This document shows positions 34,570 through 43,334 of a DNA stretch of 64,000 bases, piece after piece (position 1 is the stretch's first letter; each line of letters opens with the position of its first letter). The DNA lies in the NCBI GenBank assembly GCA_016183235.1, contig JACPFA010000047.1:1-64000 (forward strand). The letters run 5' to 3'. The translations under genes were made by a program, and so were the position numbers. The notes under the pieces are model-generated. The model saw only the letters and a list, made by a program, of their open reading frames with translations, ran no database searches and was not told the DNA's origin. Origin of the DNA: Deltaproteobacteria bacterium. GTDB lineage: Bacteria; UBA10199; DSSB01; JACPFA01.

Positions 34570-35661
34570 TTACACCGGCGAAAGCATATTCAGGCTTTCT
34601 TCTAGCACGTCACTAGCCGCCATGGGGCGCGCCAACGTTTTGGCAATTTGGCTTCTCTTCGCCAACTCTTCAGGGTGATTCATAAAAAACTTAATGCGTT
34701 CAGCAATGCGTTCCCCGGTTAAATCCCAATCATAGATGATCTCGGCACAACCCGCATCTACCAAATCCATGGCATTATAAAATTGATGATCATCGGCCGC
34801 AAAGGGATAGGGTACCAAGATGGCGGGTTTTCCCAACATCGTCAACTCTGTAATGGTGCCAGCCCCCGATCGACAAATGACCAGGTCTGCCCGGGCATAA
34901 AAATCCTTCACGTTGGCAATAAATTCAAAGACTTCAGCTTCGATGTTATCGCGGGCATACACCTCTTTTACTCGCTCAAAATCAGCCTTCCCAGTTTGAT
35001 GCAAAATGCAAAGCTGATCTTTAATGTCATGCAGATAAAGCAAAGACCCAAGCATAGCCAAATTGAGGCGATTGGCCCCTTGCGATCCCCCCAAAACAAA
35101 AATGGTAAACCGCTCAGAGGTTTGCCTTGCCGCCTCATCGTTCAAAAACCCCAGGCGCACCGGATTACCGGTTACAAAAACCTTATGTGGTTTAAAAAAA
35201 CTCGCCGCCCTTTTGGAGGCCAAAAAAACTTTGTGCACAAATTTTCCTAAGATGCGATTGGCAAAACCAGGGTAGGCGTTCTGCTCAATAATAGCGGTCT
35301 TAATGCCCAACCACCGGGCCGTTAAGGTAAGCGGCCCACTGGCATAACCTCCAATGCCCAACACAATGGTGGGTTTAAATTGTCGGATGATTTGGCGAGA
35401 CTGCCGAAAGGCTTTGGGCAATTGAGCCAAACTTTTTAAGCGACGCTTGAGACTTGACCCCTTCAAGGGTGCAACTTCAATGCACTGCAGTTCATAGCCT
35501 TCTTGCGGCACAATGGTTTTTTCGAGCCCATACTCCGTCCCCACAAATAAAATCTCTGCATCCGGATATTTACGCTTCAACTCCTGCGCCACCGCAATCC
35601 CCGAATAAAGGTGCCCCCCCGTCCCCCCGCCAGCAAATATAATGCGAATCGGATTTTTCAT
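34570..35661 (-). CDS. murG: Lipid II synthase, UDP-GlcNAc transferase MurG
   Basis: A 363-aa GT28 glycosyltransferase on the inner face of the membrane that adds GlcNAc to lipid I. FAGGGTGGHLYSGIAVAQEL is the N-terminal G-loop, VLGGSQGANRLN the second, and VICRSGAGTITELTMLGKPAILVPYP the donor-binding region with Glu. It is preceded by a 56-bp gap after the DUF1016 gene, without a clear ribosome site. Confidence 0.95.
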   Translation of the reverse strand: MKNPIRIIFAGGGTGGHLYSGIAVAQELKRKYPDAEILFVGTEYGLEKTIVPQEGYELQCIEVAPLKGSSLKRRLKSLAQLPKAFRQSRQIIRQFKPTIVLGIGGYASGPLTLTARWLGIKTAIIEQNAYPGFANRILGKFVHKVFLASKRAASFFKPHKVFVTGNPVRLGFLNDEAARQTSERFTIFVLGGSQGANRLNLAMLGSLLYLHDIKDQLCILHQTGKADFERVKEVYARDNIEAEVFEFIANVKDFYARADLVICRSGAGTITELTMLGKPAILVPYPFAADDHQFYNAMDLVDAGCAEIIYDWDLTGERIAERIKFFMNHPEELAKRSQIAKTLARPMAASDVLEESLNMLSPV

Positions 35662-35717
35662 AATATAATAATAGACAGCTTCGGTATTGTGCCATAGACC
35701 GTGGCATTTTTACCGAG

Positions 35718-36833
35718 TTAATTCTTTGATTTTTTCTTTCGGCTCCTTTTCATAGATAACTCCGTCTCAATTTGTTCAATTGTCGGCAGACTGCTTTTCA
35801 ATTGTTTTGGCAAAGCACGAGTCAACTCGTATTGCGAAACCCCGATAGGTTTTTTGATGCTTCGCAGGGTATACTCAGCCAAAACCTTCTCGCGATCCTG
35901 GCAGAGAATTAACCCAATAGTTGGGTTGTCCGCCTCATGCTTCAAATAATCATCGATGACATTACAGTAAAAATTCATCTTACCTGCGTAATCCGGTTTG
36001 AAGGGGCCTTTTTTCAAATCGATGACCACAAAACATCGAAGCCTCAGATGATAGAAAAGCAAGTCAAGATAGAAATCATGCTCGCTGACATCGATATGGT
36101 ATTGCCTACCAACAAAGGCAAAACCTTGCCCGAGTTCGACCAGAAATTTTTCAAGGTGCCGAACCAGGTTTGTTTCCAGTTCTCGTTCACGAAACGGTTC
36201 TTCTAGGGTCATGAAATCAAAAATGTAAGGATCTTTGAGGGTTTGTTGGATCAGATCGGATTGAGACATAGGCAAGCGTTTGCTGAAATTTGAGATAACC
36301 TTGCCTTCCCGCTTGTGCGTTTCACTTTTGATCATGAGGGATAATACATCACGACCCCAACCTTGCTCGATGGTTTTTTGCATGTACCAAAAGCGGATCG
36401 AGAGGTCTTTGATCTTCTCTAAAAGTAAAAAATGATGGCCCCAAGGCACACTTGCAATCAAGTCCCAGTGATCCCGATTCAATTTTGCCACGGCCCGTGG
36501 CAATTTTTGAACAGGGGATAATTTTGCCACAGCGTGTGGCAAAATTAGATGAAGCTCAGGATAGGCCCGATAAAAAGCGATCATTCGGTTAAGATTGCGC
36601 TCGGAAAAACCTTTGACCTGCGGGAGTTCATTGTGAATGTCTTTCGAGAGTTTCGGGATAACGGCAGTTCCCCAACCCCTCACCAATTGCTGGTTATGAA
36701 GCATAGCACCGATATCCCAATATGTGTGGATTATCGCAGCATTCGCTGACAACACAGCACGAGTCTGCCCCTGACGAATCCTAGCCTTAATCTTGTCCAG
36801 TAGTTCGCTGTAATGAATGAGCTGATTTTTCAT
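35718..36833 (-). CDS. DUF1016 (YhcG-type) PD-(D/E)XK nuclease-like protein inside dcw
   Basis: 371 aa. The N-terminal DUF1016_N domain (HTYWDIGAMLHN, GWGTAVIPKLSKDI, FSERNLNRMIAFYRAYPE) and the C-terminal PDDEXK-like domain (ERELETNLVRHLEKFLVELGQGFAFVGRQYHI, DFYLDLLFYHLRLRCFVVIDLK) are complete, with the catalytic D...D-x-K pattern. Between them, residues about 97-118 carry a duplicated VAKL segment encoded by two tandem palindromes (36481-36546). The ATG overlaps the ftsW stop (ATGA), so it is translationally coupled to a cell-wall gene. The family's role is unclear; members often accompany restriction or mobile loci. Its presence within dcw is unusual. Confidence 0.87.
   Translation of the reverse strand: MKNQLIHYSELLDKIKARIRQGQTRAVLSANAAIIHTYWDIGAMLHNQQLVRGWGTAVIPKLSKDIHNELPQVKGFSERNLNRMIAFYRAYPELHLILPHAVAKLSPVQKLPRAVAKLNRDHWDLIASVPWGHHFLLLEKIKDLSIRFWYMQKTIEQGWGRDVLSLMIKSETHKREGKVISNFSKRLPMSQSDLIQQTLKDPYIFDFMTLEEPFRERELETNLVRHLEKFLVELGQGFAFVGRQYHIDVSEHDFYLDLLFYHLRLRCFVVIDLKKGPFKPDYAGKMNFYCNVIDDYLKHEADNPTIGLILCQDREKVLAEYTLRSIKKPIGVSQYELTRALPKQLKSSLPTIEQIETELSMKRSRKKKSKN
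36481..36546. repeat. Tandem palindromes inside the DUF1016 gene
   Basis: Two 27-nt units (36481-36507 and 36520-36546) both begin AATTTTGCCAC and contain GTGGCAA. The second is a perfect 11-bp palindrome around 5 nt; the first is near-perfect. In protein they give HAVAKL and RAVAKL. Confidence 0.7.
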
Positions 36834-37930
36834 GAGCGTTGATTAGCTTGGCTGCTGATATTTAGCAAGATTCCTACCAAAACCATCATCACGATAAGCG
36901 AGGTGCCACCGTGACTGATGAAGGGTAAAGGCAATCCCTTCGTAGGCAGGATACCCAGGGTGACCCCAAAATTGAATAGGGCTTGGATTATAATGAGGGA
37001 GGTAATCCCCAACGCAATATAAGTACCGAAAAGATCGGGCGCTTTAAAAGCAATTTTGAAGCCTCGAATCATGAGAAAGAAAAATAACCCAATGACAAAT
37101 AACACCCCAATAAGGCCTAGCTCTTCTCCAATGACTGAAAAAATAAAATCGGTATGAGCCGCTGGCAAATAAAAAAGTTTTTGTTTGCCCTCGCCTAAAC
37201 CTTGACCCCATAAACCCCCGGAGTTAAAGGCAACATAAGATTGAATGATCTGAAAACCCGCGTCGGACTTATGTTCCCAAGGGTCTAAAAAAGCCAAGAT
37301 GCGTTTACGCCGATATTCCACTGAAAAAATCATAAAATATAAAAGCGGCACCGCGGCAAGCAAGGCATAACCCAAATAACGAAAGCGCGTTCCACCCACA
37401 AAGAGCATCACCATCACCACGAGGGTTATAGTAAGGGCGGTACCCAAATCTTTTTGTAATAAAATAATACCGGCAAACAACATTGAAATGACAATGGCTG
37501 GCAAAAACCCAATCAGAAAATCTTCCATTTTTTCTTTTTTCTTGGCTAGCGTGTAAGCCAAAAATAAGACCACCCCTATTTTAGTTAGCTCGGAGGGTTG
37601 AAAGGTAAACCCGGCTAACTTCACCCAACGCTGCGCGCCCCCGGCCGAATGCCCCAGGCCCGGAACGAAAATCAGAAAAAGTGCCAATAGAATAAAAAAT
37701 AAAATGGGATAAATAAATTTCCAATAAAGATGATAGTCGATGCTCATGAAAACAACCATCAAACCCAGGCCCAAAACGGCAAACAAAACTTCTTTTTTGA
37801 GATAATGATAACTGTCATTGAATTTTTCGAGGGAAAGAATGGCGCTCGAAGAATAAACGATGAGCACGCCAATCCCCAAAAGCAACAAGACTGCTGTCAT
37901 GAGATAATAATCGATGACTCGTTTTTCCAT
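36830..37930 (-). CDS. ftsW: Lipid II polymerase FtsW (SEDS family)
   Basis: A SEDS glycosyltransferase of about 366 aa with ten transmembrane helices. GAQRWVKLAGFTFQPSELTKIGVVLFLAY is the signature with catalytic-site residues, followed by LLQKDLGTALTI, the YRRKRILAFLDPWEHKSDAGFQIIQSYVAFNSGGLWGQGLGEGKQKLFYLPAAHTDFIFSVIGEELG loops and LPFISHGGTSL. Start at MEKRVIDYYL because GAGG lies 5 nt before it; an ATG 15 nt upstream has no such site. It pairs with FtsI. Its stop overlaps the DUF1016 start. Confidence 0.94.
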   Translation of the reverse strand: MEKRVIDYYLMTAVLLLLGIGVLIVYSSSAILSLEKFNDSYHYLKKEVLFAVLGLGLMVVFMSIDYHLYWKFIYPILFFILLALFLIFVPGLGHSAGGAQRWVKLAGFTFQPSELTKIGVVLFLAYTLAKKKEKMEDFLIGFLPAIVISMLFAGIILLQKDLGTALTITLVVMVMLFVGGTRFRYLGYALLAAVPLLYFMIFSVEYRRKRILAFLDPWEHKSDAGFQIIQSYVAFNSGGLWGQGLGEGKQKLFYLPAAHTDFIFSVIGEELGLIGVLFVIGLFFFLMIRGFKIAFKAPDLFGTYIALGITSLIIIQALFNFGVTLGILPTKGLPLPFISHGGTSLIVMMVLVGILLNISSQANQRS

Positions 37931-37946
37931 GAAAGCCTCAAGCATT

Positions 37947-39269
37947 CTACAAACGATCTACGCAACGCCTAAAATCATTACCCCGTTCGTGATAATCTCG
38001 ATACATATCAAAGCTAGAACAAGCCGGAGACAACAAAACATAGCCGCAGCCTTTAGCCAATTGGTTGGCTTTTTGAACGGCTTCTTCCATGCTTTTGACC
38101 CTTTCAATTTGGCAATAACCCTCCAATGCACGGGCAATCAAAGGGGCCGCTTCACCTAGCACCACTACCCCGCGACATTTATTTTTTACCAAGGCCTTAA
38201 GCGGTGAATAATCGCCACCCTTATCCCTGCCACCTGCTATTAATACCACATCTTGCTCAAAACTGGCGAGCGACATCACGACCGCACCTACATTCGTGCC
38301 CTTGGAATCATCATAAAACTCAACCCCTCCTACCTTCCGAACAAATTCCAAACGATGCGGCAGCCCACGAAAACTTTCTAAGGCGGTTTGAATGCAAGCT
38401 GGTTCTATTCCCGCCAGGCTGGTCGCCGCCACGGCTGCCAACATATTTTCTAAATTGTGCACACCTTTAAGTTGAACTTTTGATAAATCCCAAGCAGCTT
38501 GCTTCCCGCGATAAGAAAAAGTGAGTTTGCCTTTGTCTTCGTAGGCCCCTTCTACTTTACGAATACTGCTAAAAGGCACCAGCGTTGCCTTGGCACCTTT
38601 CACGGCCTTGAGCACCTGCAAATCGTCGGCATTATAAATCAAATAATTTTCGGCGGTTTGATTCGAAAAAACCTTGGCCTTGGCTTGCGTGTAGGCATCG
38701 ATCCCGGCATGACGATCGTAGTGATCATCGGTGATATTGAGCAAAACTGAAATTCTGGGTTTAAATTTTTGGGCTAGCTCGAGTTGAAAACTCGAAACTT
38801 CAACCACTAACCAATCCACATCTGAAGAATTTTTAACTAAATCGAGAAAAGGTGTGCCTAAATTACCTCCCATCCGTACTTTAAGCTTGGCTTGTTCGAG
38901 GATATGCCCAATGAGCATGGTGGTGGTGCTTTTGCCATTGGTACCCGTGATCGCAATAATGGGGGCTTTGGTTAAGGCCGCGCCTAAATCAAGCTCGCCT
39001 TGCAACTTCACACCTTGCGCCCGAGCCTGCGCCGCGAAGGGATGATCATGTGAAACCCCGGGGCTGATATAAACCTCATCGATCTCCGATAAAAGCGGAG
39101 CCGCGCCTGCTAAATAAAATTTGATCTTCAATTGTTGAGCAGCTTCAGACAATTGACGCACCTCTGGCTTATCATCAATGCCGATCACTTCATTCCCCGA
39201 GGCAATAAAATGCTCGGCTAACGAAACACCAACCTTGCCCAAACCCAGAACGGCAATTCTCATATCCAA
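37947..39269 (-). CDS. murD: UDP-N-acetylmuramoylalanine--D-glutamate ligase
   Basis: A 440-aa Mur ligase adding D-Glu. Begins MDMRIAVLGLGKVGVSLAEHFIASG, with ATP loop ITGTNGKSTTTMLIG, EVSSFQLE, NITDDHYDRH and the C-terminal DDSKGTNVGAVVMSL. GGGTTGG upstream supports the start. It is 4 bp after mraY and 16 bp before ftsW. Confidence 0.95.
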   Translation of the reverse strand: MDMRIAVLGLGKVGVSLAEHFIASGNEVIGIDDKPEVRQLSEAAQQLKIKFYLAGAAPLLSEIDEVYISPGVSHDHPFAAQARAQGVKLQGELDLGAALTKAPIIAITGTNGKSTTTMLIGHILEQAKLKVRMGGNLGTPFLDLVKNSSDVDWLVVEVSSFQLELAQKFKPRISVLLNITDDHYDRHAGIDAYTQAKAKVFSNQTAENYLIYNADDLQVLKAVKGAKATLVPFSSIRKVEGAYEDKGKLTFSYRGKQAAWDLSKVQLKGVHNLENMLAAVAATSLAGIEPACIQTALESFRGLPHRLEFVRKVGGVEFYDDSKGTNVGAVVMSLASFEQDVVLIAGGRDKGGDYSPLKALVKNKCRGVVVLGEAAPLIARALEGYCQIERVKSMEEAVQKANQLAKGCGYVLLSPACSSFDMYRDYHERGNDFRRCVDRL

Positions 39270-39273
39270 CCCT

Positions 39274-40350
39274 TTATCGAATCTTTAAAGTTGCCAATGC
39301 CATTAAGGCTAATAAAAAACTAATAATCCAAAAACGGGTAATGACTTTAGGCTCGGCCCAACCCTTTAATTCATAATGATGATGCAAGGGGGCCATGCGA
39401 AAAACACGTTTCCCCGTCAATTTAAAAGAAATAACCTGCGTAATCACCGAAACGGTTTCCAACACAAAGATTCCCCCTACCAACACTAACAAGATTTCGG
39501 CCTTAGCTAATAAAGCCACCGTTCCCAAAGATGCCCCAATGGACAAAGACCCCACATCACCCATAAATAATTCCGCTGGATAAGAATTGAACCAAAGAAA
39601 CCCCATTACCGCACCTGCAATGGCACCACAAAAGATGGCCAATTCGCCCACCCCTTTAACAAAAGGAACCTGCAAATAGCCCGCCAACTTATAATTACCA
39701 ATGACATATACAAAAATCCCATAAGTAATAAATGCCACGATATTGGGCATTGCCACCAGGCCGTCGAGCCCATCGGTTAGATTCACGGCATTGCTGGAAC
39801 CCACAATGACAAACACGGCCATTAGAATATAAAACCCTTTTAAGTCAGGATGAAAATTTTTGAAAAAAGGCACGTTGAGTTCGGTGGAAAAATCTAAAAA
39901 GGCCACCATGATAAACCCAACCACAAAGGCAAAGGTGAGTTGCAAAAGCAATTTGGTTTTTCCATCCAGGCCCTGGTTTTCTTTTTTAACCTGCTTTTTG
40001 TAATCGTCTAAAAACCCAATGAACCCAAAAAAAATAAATACCGACACCACTAACCAAACATAAGAATTATGAAGATCCCCCCATAATAGGGTAGAGACTA
40101 AGCCCGCTATTGAAATCAAAACCCCGCCCATGGTGGGTGTCCCCTTTTTTTCAAAATGAGACTTAGGCCCTTCGCCACGAATGAACTGCCCCACTTCATG
40201 GGCAATTAAAAATCGAATGAATTTTTTTCCAAAAATCATGAAAATGAGTAGCCCGGTAAAAAATCCCCCCACCGTACGTACGGAGATATATTTTAATACA
40301 TTGAAAAGAGGAAATTCTTCCCCCAAGGGGAAGAGAAATTCATAAAACAT
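39274..40350 (-). CDS. mraY: Phospho-MurNAc-pentapeptide transferase MraY
   Basis: A 358-aa integral membrane enzyme making lipid I on undecaprenyl phosphate. Start set at MFYEFLFPLG, matching family length; upstream codons derive from a dispersed repeat (giving a spurious CHPGLDPGS extension). Key motifs: KKGTPTMGGVLI, GFLDDYKKQ (DD motif), NLTDGLDGL, FMGDVGSLSIGASLG and the APLHHHYELKGWAEPKVITRFW histidine motif. About ten transmembrane helices. Confidence 0.95.
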   Translation of the reverse strand: MFYEFLFPLGEEFPLFNVLKYISVRTVGGFFTGLLIFMIFGKKFIRFLIAHEVGQFIRGEGPKSHFEKKGTPTMGGVLISIAGLVSTLLWGDLHNSYVWLVVSVFIFFGFIGFLDDYKKQVKKENQGLDGKTKLLLQLTFAFVVGFIMVAFLDFSTELNVPFFKNFHPDLKGFYILMAVFVIVGSSNAVNLTDGLDGLVAMPNIVAFITYGIFVYVIGNYKLAGYLQVPFVKGVGELAIFCGAIAGAVMGFLWFNSYPAELFMGDVGSLSIGASLGTVALLAKAEILLVLVGGIFVLETVSVITQVISFKLTGKRVFRMAPLHHHYELKGWAEPKVITRFWIISFLLALMALATLKIR

Positions 40351-40374
40351 ATAAGTAAATGACCTTTCTAATAG

Positions 40375-40437
40375 GAGAGATTGCTTTGTCATCATGGATC
40401 CCGGATCAAGTCCGGGATGACATGGATCGCAATGACA
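40375..40437. repeat. Dispersed repeat between mraY and murF
   Basis: GAGATTGCTTTGTCATCATG, a GGATCCCGGA/TCCGGGATG palindrome and CGCAATGACAG combine the two dispersed repeat types. It fills the 99-bp gap upstream of mraY. The same hybrid, in the other orientation, lies inside tonB. Confidence 0.75.
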
Positions 40438-40449
40438 GCCATCCATCAA

Positions 40450-41826
40450 TTATGACGTAAGCTCAGCAACAATCCTTTCCAAGTGAATCCCTCGTGAGCC
40501 TTTGACTAATAAGACTTCTGCCTTGGCTAAAAAATTTTTAAAAGTGGGGTGCTCCAACGTTATATCTTGAGTTAATAATACCTGGTCAGGATTCATCCCG
40601 CTCGCAATGGCGGCCTTTGCCAGCCAGTGCGCATGAGAACCCACTGCAACCAAGTAATCGATCTTCAAATCAGCCACCCTCTTGCCAACACGGCGATGGC
40701 CTGCCTCGCTATAGTCGCCCAACTCTAGCATGTCTCCCAAAATCGCTAAGGTCTTTTTGTTAGAATCGATATCCCGCAATACTTGCAAGGCTGATTCCAT
40801 GGAAAGGGGATTGGCATTGTAGCAATCATCAATCAGTAAGGCCCCATTTTTAAGCTGCAAAACTTCTAAACGATGAGCATGGCCTCGATATTGCAACAAG
40901 GCGTGCAAGGCCTGTTGAATGGGCACTTTCAGCAATTTGGCCACGGTTAAGGCCACCAATACGTTGTAAACATTATGCGTGCCCAACATGGGCAGACTAA
41001 CGGCAAACGGCTCTTTGAAAAGAGTCCCTTCAATTTCTAATTGTAACCCTGTTTGTCGCACTTTCGTTGCTTGAACATCGGCCGAATCCTTGGTGCCATA
41101 AACAATTTTTCGAGCCAGGGTTGTAAGTTGAACCACAGCAGGATCATCGCCATTCACTAAGGCCACTCCTTCGGTATTTAATCGAGCAAACAATTCCCCT
41201 TTTGCTTTGGCCACCCCGCTAAGATCGCTTAGTTTTTCCAAATGCGCCGGCCCAATATTGGTAATCACTCCCATGGTGGGCTCGGTGATTTCGGCTAAGC
41301 GATCAATTTCGCCAAAATCATTCATGCCCATTTCAATCACGGCAACTTGATGATTCGCATTTAACCCAAATAAAGTAAGCGGCACTCCAATAAGGTTGTT
41401 CAAATTCCCCGTCGTTGCCAAACATTGATATTGAGAAGCTAAAACCAGGGCACAAAAATCTTTGGTGGTCGTCTTGCCACTACTGCCGGTGATGGCCAAA
41501 ATAGGAATATCAAAGCGCCGCCGCCAAGCCCTGGCTAAATCACCCAAGGCGCTTAGCGTATCAGGCACGATGATAAAATTTTTTTTAGGATGTTGGGCTA
41601 TTAAATTCGCATGGGCTTGATCGATCACCACACCACTGGCACCTTTAACCAAAGCCTCGGCAATAAATTCATGCCCATCCCTTTTACCCAACAAACAAAA
41701 AAACAACTCTTCTCTCTTAAGTAAACGAGTGTCGGTGCTAACGCCCCTGAAGGTAGCTTCAGGATTGCCTTGGCCAACTTTACCCAACATCGCATGATTG
41801 GCTTGAACAAGGGTTTGATGAATCAT
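40450..41826 (-). CDS. murF: UDP-N-acetylmuramoyl-tripeptide--D-alanyl-D-alanine ligase
   Basis: A 458-aa Mur ligase adding D-Ala-D-Ala. ITGSSGKTTTKDF is the ATP loop. EMGMNDFGEID, NIGPAHLE, LIDDCYNANPLSMESAL and LVKGSRG are the family motifs. Start at the ATG that overlaps the murE stop (ATGA), with AGGA upstream; an in-frame TTG 6 nt earlier is less likely. Confidence 0.95.
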   Translation of the reverse strand: MIHQTLVQANHAMLGKVGQGNPEATFRGVSTDTRLLKREELFFCLLGKRDGHEFIAEALVKGASGVVIDQAHANLIAQHPKKNFIIVPDTLSALGDLARAWRRRFDIPILAITGSSGKTTTKDFCALVLASQYQCLATTGNLNNLIGVPLTLFGLNANHQVAVIEMGMNDFGEIDRLAEITEPTMGVITNIGPAHLEKLSDLSGVAKAKGELFARLNTEGVALVNGDDPAVVQLTTLARKIVYGTKDSADVQATKVRQTGLQLEIEGTLFKEPFAVSLPMLGTHNVYNVLVALTVAKLLKVPIQQALHALLQYRGHAHRLEVLQLKNGALLIDDCYNANPLSMESALQVLRDIDSNKKTLAILGDMLELGDYSEAGHRRVGKRVADLKIDYLVAVGSHAHWLAKAAIASGMNPDQVLLTQDITLEHPTFKNFLAKAEVLLVKGSRGIHLERIVAELTS

Positions 41827-43319
41827 AAGCAAAATTCCTTAGCGACTTCTGCATCATCAAAGTGGGTTTGGGTTGTCCCAATGATTTGATAATCTTCATG
41901 CCCCTTGCCAGCAATCAACACAACATCCCCCGATTTAGCCATCGCCAGGGCTTGAGCAATGGCCTGGCGACGGTTAGGTTCCACGAGATAAGACTTGCCT
42001 TTTACCAAACCCCCGGCTTCAACCCCAGGGATGATTTGATCGATAATATGCAGCGGATCTTCGGTGCGAGGATTGTCACTCGTAATCACGGCAAAATCAG
42101 AAAATTTTGCGACTTCGCGGCCCATCTCGGGGCGCTTCGATGCATCTCGATCGCCACCACAACCAAACACTGTAATGATCTTTTTACAACGCAAGCTGTG
42201 CATCGCTGTTAAAACATTTTTTAAGGCATCAGGGGTATGAGCATAGTCGACAAATACATAAACTCCCCGCGGATGCGCAATTCGCTGCAATCGCCCCGGC
42301 ACCCCTGGAAAAGTTAAAAGAGCTTCGCGAATGGTATTGAAAGGTATGTCTAAATTAATAGCCGCTACAATAGCTGCCACAAGGTTCGATAAATTAAAGG
42401 CACCTATCAATTGGCTCGCAATAGGTAGTGGCCCAAACGGGGTCTCGACTTGTGCGGTTAAACCATCAAGAGAAATAGAAAATTGACTCACCCGATACGT
42501 CCATTTGGGATTGGGCGTTAAAGAAAAAGTGTCGATAATGCCATTTGTCACACAATCAATGAGCCGCCTACCATAGGGGTCATCAACATTCACAATGCCT
42601 TTACGCACCCCTTTGCCTTTTTTGAGTAATAATTCTTTGAATAAACGTTTCTTACTCTCAAAATAAAGTTCCATACTTTTATGGTAATCTAAATGTTCTT
42701 GGGTAAGATTGGTAAAAATACACAAATCAAAGGGAATGTCTTCAACCCGATAAAGATCTAAGGCATGCGAACTCACCTCCATCACACCCACTTGCACTCC
42801 CTGTTGATGCATGTCGGATAAAATTTTGTGAATAAAAATGGGATCGGGGGTGGTAAGAGGGGAAGGAATGATTTGATCTAAATAGCGGCAATTAATCGTG
42901 CCTAACACGCCTGAAAAAATACCGGCTTGTTTTAAAATCCACTCAATCAAATAGGTAACGGTTGTTTTGCCATTGGTGCCGGTAACACCTATTATTTTCA
43001 TCGCCCAAGCAGGATGACGATAAAAATTAGCCGCTATCCGGCTCAAGGCGCGCCTGGAATCTTTGAGTTGCAAATAGGGCACATAAGGGGGCAGGTCCAT
43101 ATTTTTTTCACCTAGCAAGGCCACGGCCCCATTCTTTAACGCCTCGCCTAAAAAATTATGCCCATCTATTTTGAGCCCGGTGACCGCCACAAATAGCGAA
43201 CCCGGCCCGACCTCTTTAGAATTACCCACAATTTTACGAATCACTAAGGAAGGAATCGGTGGGTTCCCTACCAACTCCACGCCTTCTAAAAGCTCCGTCA
43301 AAGGAATTGCATCTAACAT
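41823..43319 (-). CDS. murE: UDP-MurNAc-tripeptide synthetase MurE (meso-DAP type)
   Basis: A 498-aa Mur ligase. GVTGTNGKTTVTYLIEWIL is the ATP loop; EVSSHALDLYRV, NLTQEHLDYH and VDYAHTPDALKNVL follow. ITSDNPRTEDP is the DNPR motif that selects meso-diaminopimelate rather than lysine, consistent with a Gram-negative wall. GKGHEDYQ is near the C-terminus. It overlaps murF by 4 bp and lies 15 bp after ftsI. Confidence 0.96.
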   Translation of the reverse strand: MLDAIPLTELLEGVELVGNPPIPSLVIRKIVGNSKEVGPGSLFVAVTGLKIDGHNFLGEALKNGAVALLGEKNMDLPPYVPYLQLKDSRRALSRIAANFYRHPAWAMKIIGVTGTNGKTTVTYLIEWILKQAGIFSGVLGTINCRYLDQIIPSPLTTPDPIFIHKILSDMHQQGVQVGVMEVSSHALDLYRVEDIPFDLCIFTNLTQEHLDYHKSMELYFESKKRLFKELLLKKGKGVRKGIVNVDDPYGRRLIDCVTNGIIDTFSLTPNPKWTYRVSQFSISLDGLTAQVETPFGPLPIASQLIGAFNLSNLVAAIVAAINLDIPFNTIREALLTFPGVPGRLQRIAHPRGVYVFVDYAHTPDALKNVLTAMHSLRCKKIITVFGCGGDRDASKRPEMGREVAKFSDFAVITSDNPRTEDPLHIIDQIIPGVEAGGLVKGKSYLVEPNRRQAIAQALAMAKSGDVVLIAGKGHEDYQIIGTTQTHFDDAEVAKEFCL

Positions 43320-43334
43320 TGGATCAACTTCTAC

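Noticed and set aside
40351-40449. N-terminal extension of MraY (33 residues)
   Set aside because: The extension is encoded by dispersed repeats and goes beyond the normal MraY length; the start at 40350 fits the family.
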